DNA from: an uncultured Candidatus Saccharibacteria bacterium
GTDB taxonomy: Bacteria > Patescibacteriota > Saccharimonadia > Saccharimonadales > Saccharimonadaceae
NCBI GenBank assembly: GCA_946415265.1
Contig: CAMKRV010000005.1
Coordinates: 1 to 41,884 of the forward strand
Length of the DNA: 41,884 nucleotides
Reading direction: 5' to 3'
In this document: positions 35,975 to 41,884 of the stretch, one piece after another
Layout: every line of letters starts with the position of its first letter
Position numbering within the stretch: position 1 is the stretch's first letter
Program-made: the position numbers and the translations under genes
Notes under the pieces: generated by a model
Database searches by the model: none
Seen by the model: only the letters and a program-made list of their open reading frames with translations
What the model was told of the DNA's origin: nothing

Positions 35975-37398
35975 TATTTAGCACCTTCACCCTTAAAAAC
36001 CGCTGCAATCGTCTTAAAGAAAATAGAAAGATCTAGCATCAGTGACCAATTCCGTACATAATAAATATCTAGTGCCCGCCGCTCTTCAAATGATATATCG
36101 CGCCTACCACTCACCTGCGCAAACCCAGTTAATCCAGACTTCACAGTAAGCAGTAAAGATCTGTCACCATAATCGCGTAACTCTCCTGGCAGTAACGCCC
36201 TCGGCCCAATCAACGAGATATCCCCCTTCAATATATTAAACAATTGCGGTAATTCGTCCAAAGATGTCTTCCGAATAAACTTCCCTATCTTGGTAATTCG
36301 CGGATCATTTTTCATATAATCGCCATCCCGCCGGTATTTTTTAATTAATTCTGGCTTCCCCATTTTGATGAACGCTTCTTCCGCCGTCAGCCCAGAATAT
36401 TCAGATTTCATAGATCTAAACTTATAGCATTTAAATTTCCGGTTGTATTGTGTTAGCCTATCATCTGCATACATCGGCGAATGTTTAAAATCGGAAAACT
36501 TAATTATCAGCCAAATTATCGCCATCGGTATCAACGTAATTATTATCGCCACAATACTAAATACAATATCAAACGTGCGTTTTACTACCGCATACCCGCC
36601 AGTTAGCGGCGTTGCCATTACTAGCACTGCTGGAGTATTCCCCACTAACTCCAATTCACCAAAATGCGAAGAAAGCGCCGTCTCGCTCGGCACAAAATAA
36701 TACAAAAGATGTCGCGCAATAGCCTGTTTATATACATATTCTGTACTTTTTTCATCCGTCTGAAAAATCACGTCTGCCCGCGCCTTTTTCAAAGCATCTT
36801 TGAGCGATGAATATTGGTGTGTTTTCAAATCTCGCGGAATATATTTGCGGTTCGCTACAATCCCCGCCAATCTATAACCACATTCCGGTGTAGCGGTGAT
36901 ATAATCCGCTAAATATTCTGTATTTTTATGATTTCCAATTATCACCACCCGTTTCGTACCATAATCATTTCTAAAAATCCGTCGCACAATAAATCTTACC
37001 AGTATCCGCTCCATCAACAAAAACACAAAACATAACGCCATTGCCGTCACAGCCATCACTCGCACTGGAAACAAATTCTCTCCCACAAAGAAATCATATA
37101 CAATTAATGCCGCTACAGACAACACCGCTGCTAGCACCAGGCGCATTCTTTCTGGAAATCTAGACCGCCCCAAAAAAATAGATTTTTTATATAATCCTAG
37201 CGCCGCCAATATCACCAGCATTATTGGCACCAAAAACACTATCGTCCAAGTAAACTCCAAAAGTTGCGACTCAAATGCATACGGCCGCGGATCTACATGC
37301 ACCCGGACAAAATAAGCCATCGCAAAAGACAATATCAGTGCCAATGCGTCCCCCACAATTAAACAGAATCTTAAAATAAAATCGGACTTTTTCCGCAT
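35974..37398 (-). CDS. Undecaprenyl-phosphate sugar phosphotransferase (WcaJ-type)
   Basis: KRTFDIVFSIVAIIITLIPM..KFRSMKSEYSG..FIRKTSLDELPQLFNILKGDISLIGPRALLPGEL; TATAAT 6 nt before ATG. Confidence 0.93.
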   Translation of the reverse strand: MRKKSDFILRFCLIVGDALALILSFAMAYFVRVHVDPRPYAFESQLLEFTWTIVFLVPIMLVILAALGLYKKSIFLGRSRFPERMRLVLAAVLSVAALIVYDFFVGENLFPVRVMAVTAMALCFVFLLMERILVRFIVRRIFRNDYGTKRVVIIGNHKNTEYLADYITATPECGYRLAGIVANRKYIPRDLKTHQYSSLKDALKKARADVIFQTDEKSTEYVYKQAIARHLLYYFVPSETALSSHFGELELVGNTPAVLVMATPLTGGYAVVKRTFDIVFSIVAIIITLIPMAIIWLIIKFSDFKHSPMYADDRLTQYNRKFKCYKFRSMKSEYSGLTAEEAFIKMGKPELIKKYRRDGDYMKNDPRITKIGKFIRKTSLDELPQLFNILKGDISLIGPRALLPGELRDYGDRSLLLTVKSGLTGFAQVSGRRDISFEERRALDIYYVRNWSLMLDLSIFFKTIAAVFKGEGAK

Positions 37399-37430
37399 AT
37401 CTTAATTATACAATAAACACCTATTTTCTT

Positions 37431-38285
37431 CTACTGTGCTGCTTTCTTTTTCTTGTGGCTGTGGATTGTTTTTACGATTTTTGCCACAATAGCCATCACC
37501 AACAATACAACCAACATCAAGAACCAAATCGGGCAAATCAACACATTTTTCTCTGTCGTAGACACTTCGCCATTATAATAAATATCTTGTCTCACATTTA
37601 CAATCCCTAGAAGTGGCAGTTCATCTATTTTCTTACTTACAAATTTCTGAGAATCCGGCATGATTAACTCTGCATAAGCACCATTGTCAAGTTCTGCAGA
37701 AGCAATCGTTTCGCCAGTAAACACATTCGTAGCTTTGATTACAATTTCTGCTATTTCATGAACATTCCCAGTATTTGTAATTAATGAACTTACCGTTATA
37801 GGATTTTCCACCAAAAACCCTGGCACATTATTTTCTACGACTCTACCCTCGTGAATAGTTTCACCATTTACTTTAGCATAAAGCACGCTCGCAATCTCTA
37901 ATATATTATTAACTGTCGTTTTCTCATACGTATCTTTATCGTTATCTTTACTTATAATAATAGCAACATATTGTCCACCACCAGGCGCATCTTCCGGCAC
38001 CGTTATGGTGTATTCAATTTCTTTAGTTTCATTTGGCGCCAACGTCCCGTTAGGCTCATGTATAGTGATCCAGTCCGTCATACGAGTATGATCCGTTTTT
38101 GTAGTGACGTCCGCATCGTATTCTGCATTCGCCACACTATATGGCGCCGCATAAGCCTTATAATCAAAATTCTTAACCGAATTAGCCGGATTTGACACGG
38201 TCACAGAAAAATTATAAGTTTCACCAGGATTCAATTCTATCATTCGGTTCATTGGCGTCACTGAAAACTCATTACTACTCTGCAT
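37431..38285 (-). CDS. DUF916/WxL-interacting-like Ig-domain protein with C-terminal TM
   Basis: SVTPMNRMIELNPGETYNFSVTVSNPANSVKNFDYKAYAAPY..; C-terminal PIWFLMLVVLLVMAIVAKIVKTIHSHKKKK. Confidence 0.6.
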   Translation of the reverse strand: MQSSNEFSVTPMNRMIELNPGETYNFSVTVSNPANSVKNFDYKAYAAPYSVANAEYDADVTTKTDHTRMTDWITIHEPNGTLAPNETKEIEYTITVPEDAPGGGQYVAIIISKDNDKDTYEKTTVNNILEIASVLYAKVNGETIHEGRVVENNVPGFLVENPITVSSLITNTGNVHEIAEIVIKATNVFTGETIASAELDNGAYAELIMPDSQKFVSKKIDELPLLGIVNVRQDIYYNGEVSTTEKNVLICPIWFLMLVVLLVMAIVAKIVKTIHSHKKKKAAQ

Positions 38286-38381
38286 AATTCTCCACTTTTT
38301 TTACCTATACCTATTATATCTTTTTTAGCTGTTTTTAAAAAGTCAAAAACAAAATCCAACCTCTCCCTTACGAAATATTAA

Positions 38382-39353
38382 TTAATTCTTCTTCCAATAA
38401 GCATAAAGCGTAAATATTTCACCACTTGTAGCAGATGCATCGGGGTTAGCCGGCAAGGTTGCTTGATTAGCATAACTCACACCCTTACAAGTAGTTTGTG
38501 GATTTTGGGTAGTGGCACTAGTATCCTGGACTGTACACCATCCAGCAAAAGTATATCCACTAAGCTTATAAGTATTAGCTTTCAATGTGTGAGTTTCGTA
38601 ATTTTTAATCCCAGTTTCATTAGACATACTCACACTACTGGCGCCATTTCCATTATACACCAGCGTATATGTTCCCGGTACCAAAGTAGCTGGATGCACC
38701 AAAAGATATTTCACTTGTCCCACATAAGTATCTGCCGCCTGCGAAGCAGATGCCGACGCCGCATAAGTCGTTTGTAATTTAGACCCTAAAGTCCGATCTG
38801 TAGTAGAAGGACCACTGGCTGCCTTATAAGATGCCACCTTAGTATAATCTCTCGGCACCACGTTATAATCATCATATTCATTTTCAATAGACAAATTTTC
38901 CGGGTTATACACAATAGGATCACCAGAAGTTGGGTTCGTTACTTTAATAAGCTTCATCGCCCAGTTACTTACGCTGCCTGTATCATCAGTACCGGTAGGA
39001 ATAGTCTGGCTAGACGTTTGTCCTACCAAATTAGTGTTTCCATCCATATTGTTAGAAGCGCCTATCGCGTAAACAGCAAATCCGGCAAAATCATTACAAA
39101 AAACCTGAACGTCAGTAGTGCCAATATCAGCCTTGTATTCGCCCGGCATTAGTGTCTCAGTATGCTCATGACCCTGACTAATCGTACCAGACATCGAACA
39201 CGCCGCCGGGATCATCACGGTTATTTCATCCACCACCGTAGTATCATCAGCTTTCACTCCTGCAGAAGCCAAAACACCACCAGATATCAACGTCACAAAA
39301 ACCAATAATCCTATAATTACATTATCAGTCTTTAATTTAAATACATTTTTCAT
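38382..39353 (-). CDS. Secreted protein: FISUMP-paralog N-terminal domain plus InlB/Listeria-Bacteroides repeat
   Basis: N-terminal CSMSGTISQGHEHTETLMPGEYKADIGTTDVQVFCNDFAGFAVYAIG parallels 11576/22205 proteins; C-terminal YTLVYNGNGAS..YKLSGYTFAGWCTVQ..FTLYAYWKKN. Confidence 0.8.
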   Translation of the reverse strand: MKNVFKLKTDNVIIGLLVFVTLISGGVLASAGVKADDTTVVDEITVMIPAACSMSGTISQGHEHTETLMPGEYKADIGTTDVQVFCNDFAGFAVYAIGASNNMDGNTNLVGQTSSQTIPTGTDDTGSVSNWAMKLIKVTNPTSGDPIVYNPENLSIENEYDDYNVVPRDYTKVASYKAASGPSTTDRTLGSKLQTTYAASASASQAADTYVGQVKYLLVHPATLVPGTYTLVYNGNGASSVSMSNETGIKNYETHTLKANTYKLSGYTFAGWCTVQDTSATTQNPQTTCKGVSYANQATLPANPDASATSGEIFTLYAYWKKN

Positions 39354-39431
39354 GTTTATCCAAAATACCGCTAATTATCCTATCTACAATTATACATAAG
39401 TATAATCAAAATATCAAACAATATTTTTACG

Positions 39432-41258
39432 TTATTCTACCGTCACGGATTTCGCAAGGTTACGCGGTTGGTCTACGTTATAGCCCTTCGCTATCGTCAT
39501 GTAGTAAGCAAACAGTTGCGACACCAAATTCATCAAGATTGGCGCAAATACTTCTATAGATGTTGTAATTTTAACAACATCCTCTACCGGCAAATCAAAA
39601 TCATCGGCATTGGTAACCACTATCACATGTCCACCTCGCGCCATAACTTCTTCTATATTAGAAATCGCTTTATCGTACAATACCCCCTTCGGCAAAAGTG
39701 CGAATTCAAAGAATCTATCATCCACTAGTGCCAACGGCCCGTGCTTCAATTCTCCAAATGCATACGCATTAGCATCTACATATGAAATTTCTTTGAGCTT
39801 CAACGCACCTTCCATCGCCGTAGGATAAGCTGTGTCTCGCCCCAAATATATCGCATGATCGTATTCAGCATATTTCTTCGCAATCTTTTCCACTTCCGGC
39901 CGTGCCACTTCTAGCACTTTGCCAATTTCTGCCGGCAGCTTAGCAATTTCTTCTACATAGCTTCGCAAAACTCCTGGTTTTACCCCCTTCGCTTGCGCAA
40001 TAGTCAGCCCAAACATTACCATCGCAATCGCTTGCGAAGTAAATGCTTTAGTAGACGCCACCGATATCTCTGGCCCCACATGTACATATGTACCGCCATC
40101 TACCTCACGCGCAATGGTTGAACCAATCGCATTTACTATGCCAATCGTTTTAATTCCCTGTTTCTTAATTTCACGAAGGCACGCCAAAGTATCGGCCGTT
40201 TCCCCACTCTGCGATACAATCAGCGCCACCGAATCTTTCGGAATATAAGCAGACCTATAACGATATTCGCTAGCTATTACCGTCTCTATCGTAACCTCCG
40301 GCGTAAATTGCTCTATATAGTAGCCAGCCAAAAGTCCCGCGTGATACGCCGTACCACACCCCACTATTATCAAATGTTTAATTTTACGAAGTTCCGCTTC
40401 ACTTAGCCCTGGCCCACCTAAATGCACCGTACCATCTTTTAGATTCACCCGCCCACGCAAAGTTTCCTTTAAGGAACTCGGTTGTTCCATTATTTCCTTC
40501 AGCAAGAAATGCTCATACCCACCTTTTTGTATCGCCGCCAAGTTTGTTTCAATCTCTTCCACTTTTGCCGATACTGGCTCCGCATTCAGAGTTTTTACTT
40601 CAATACTATTTTTGGTAATCCGCGCCACCTCACCATCATTTAAATAAATCGCCCGCTTAGTGTGTCCCACCAACGCCGAAGCGTCACTAGCGATCAAAGT
40701 TTCGTCATTTCCTATACCTATCACTAGTGGCGAGCCACTACGAGCCACTACTATCTCATCCGGATTTTTTCGCGACACCACCGCAATGCCATATGTACCT
40801 TGCACCAATTTTAATGCCTGCACCACCGCATTTACCAGCGGATATTTACCATCTTTATAGAATGAATTAATCAGTGCCGCCAAAACTTCCGAATCCGTCT
40901 CCGATTTAAAATCGTGTTCCGTTAGAGTCTTCTTTAGTTCTTTATAATTTTCAATAATACCGTTATGTACCACAAATATATCACCAGCCTGGTGTGGATG
41001 TGCATTTTCTTCGCTTGGCTCGCCATGTGTAGCCCACCTCGTATGTCCAATGCCAATTTTATCATCGCGTTTGTTTTTTGCCAATTTCTCTTCCAAATTT
41101 ACAATTTTACCTTTTGCGCGGATTAGCGTTGCCTCGCCATCCTCCGCCAAAGTTACCATCCCCGCTGAGTCGTAGCCACGATACTCCAACCGTTTCAGCC
41201 CAGACAGCAAAAACCCTTGGGCCTCATTTTTTCCCACATACCCCACAATTCCACACAT
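39432..41258 (-). CDS. glmS: Glutamine--fructose-6-phosphate aminotransferase
   Basis: MCGIVGYVGKNEAQGFLLSGLKRLEYRGYDSAGM..PRNLAKSVTVE; SD GGAGGTG before ATG 41258. Confidence 0.97.
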   Translation of the reverse strand: MCGIVGYVGKNEAQGFLLSGLKRLEYRGYDSAGMVTLAEDGEATLIRAKGKIVNLEEKLAKNKRDDKIGIGHTRWATHGEPSEENAHPHQAGDIFVVHNGIIENYKELKKTLTEHDFKSETDSEVLAALINSFYKDGKYPLVNAVVQALKLVQGTYGIAVVSRKNPDEIVVARSGSPLVIGIGNDETLIASDASALVGHTKRAIYLNDGEVARITKNSIEVKTLNAEPVSAKVEEIETNLAAIQKGGYEHFLLKEIMEQPSSLKETLRGRVNLKDGTVHLGGPGLSEAELRKIKHLIIVGCGTAYHAGLLAGYYIEQFTPEVTIETVIASEYRYRSAYIPKDSVALIVSQSGETADTLACLREIKKQGIKTIGIVNAIGSTIAREVDGGTYVHVGPEISVASTKAFTSQAIAMVMFGLTIAQAKGVKPGVLRSYVEEIAKLPAEIGKVLEVARPEVEKIAKKYAEYDHAIYLGRDTAYPTAMEGALKLKEISYVDANAYAFGELKHGPLALVDDRFFEFALLPKGVLYDKAISNIEEVMARGGHVIVVTNADDFDLPVEDVVKITTSIEVFAPILMNLVSQLFAYYMTIAKGYNVDQPRNLAKSVTVE

Positions 41259-41306
41259 ATTCACCTCCACTTAAATATAGCTACATTATAGCACAAATTT
41301 TACGCT

Positions 41307-41884
41307 CTACCTCGCCACACATCGTACAGACATTCCATAATATCTACCCTCATATCCGATTGTAATTGGGTTTACCCTCCCATTACCAAAACCCAGCATA
41401 TATGCGCTTGGTGTGGTATTATTAAACAGTCCCGCCGTGCTTGACCAGTAATAACCCTTTCCAGAACATGACTCATTACCGGACTCAACGCAACCGCTTT
41501 TTGTAAGCCATAAAGGACCTATTATTAAACCATCGTCTGCGGTTATAGAATTATTGTTATATAAATAATTCAACCTCGCAAATTCATTAGTAGAACCAGT
41601 TATTGTTTCAGACTGGTTAGATATAGTAGACAATCTCCACCCTTTAGGACATATAGAGTTCTTAGGATTCTTGGATATATCATTTATAGTATCTTGTGTT
41701 AATGAAGAAGAGTTATTAGATGCTATAGCTGCAGTCCAGTTATAGTAATTACCCAGTGAAACATGTCCTGTTTCTGTATCGTCTGTTTTATTAGCAGTAT
41801 ATGGTGTAGTATTACTATTTCGCCAACCGGAAATGGGTCCATTATTCTGGAAGTTTATAGTAGTGGCACTACTAGCTGGCTTCC
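41307..41884 (-). CDS. C-terminal part of a FISUMP surface protein (truncated by window edge)
   Basis: ..GHVSLGNYYNWTAAIASNN..NSICPKGWRLST..GYYWSST..MSVRCVAR*. Confidence 0.85.
   Translation of the reverse strand, partial: KPASSATTINFQNNGPISGWRNSNTTPYTANKTDDTETGHVSLGNYYNWTAAIASNNSSSLTQDTINDISKNPKNSICPKGWRLSTISNQSETITGSTNEFARLNYLYNNNSITADDGLIIGPLWLTKSGCVESGNESCSGKGYYWSSTAGLFNNTTPSAYMLGFGNGRVNPITIGYEGRYYGMSVRCVAR

Noticed and set aside
41259-41290. glmS ribozyme upstream of glmS
   Set aside because: Only about 26 nt separate the TATAAT box and the ATG; there is no room for the ribozyme fold and a normal SD is present.

Overview
The 41.9 kb window looks like a chromosomal segment of a reduced-genome Patescibacteria/CPR bacterium, probably Saccharibacteria-like (TM7). 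That lineage call is inferred from gene content and style; no database search was possible. Housekeeping genes include aspS, an NatAB-like ABC exporter, a PilB/GspE ATPase, a Clp-like AAA+ protein, yebC, comEC, ruvB, dnaK, a pta-like gene, glmM, glmS and a glycan-assembly cluster. Interspersed are at least five paralogous secreted FISUMP-type (Fib_succ_major, C-type-lectin-like) surface proteins, two of them truncated at the window edges, plus a sixth protein that joins the same N-terminal domain to an InlB-like repeat. The strongest candidate for an undescribed system is a ~210-230 nt structured leader RNA found upstream of all three FISUMP genes whose 5' ends are visible. It starts just after a -10 box and has a 16-22 bp closing helix supported by covariation, a conserved GGCAYCGUAAGG..UCC module with a GUAA tetraloop, and a GCACC/GGTGC/TGGCACC switching region. 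In one copy a perfect 10-bp helix sequesters the start codon. Other signals: about ten genes with TATAAT exactly 6-7 nt before the ATG (leaderless transcription), three short promoter-plus-terminator sRNA candidates, palindromic GC-rich elements (one encoding an unlisted 57-aa ORF), decayed tRNA fragments beside functional tRNAs, dual CIRCE operators at dnaK, and a membrane-anchored Clp-like protein with a degenerate D1 ATPase.
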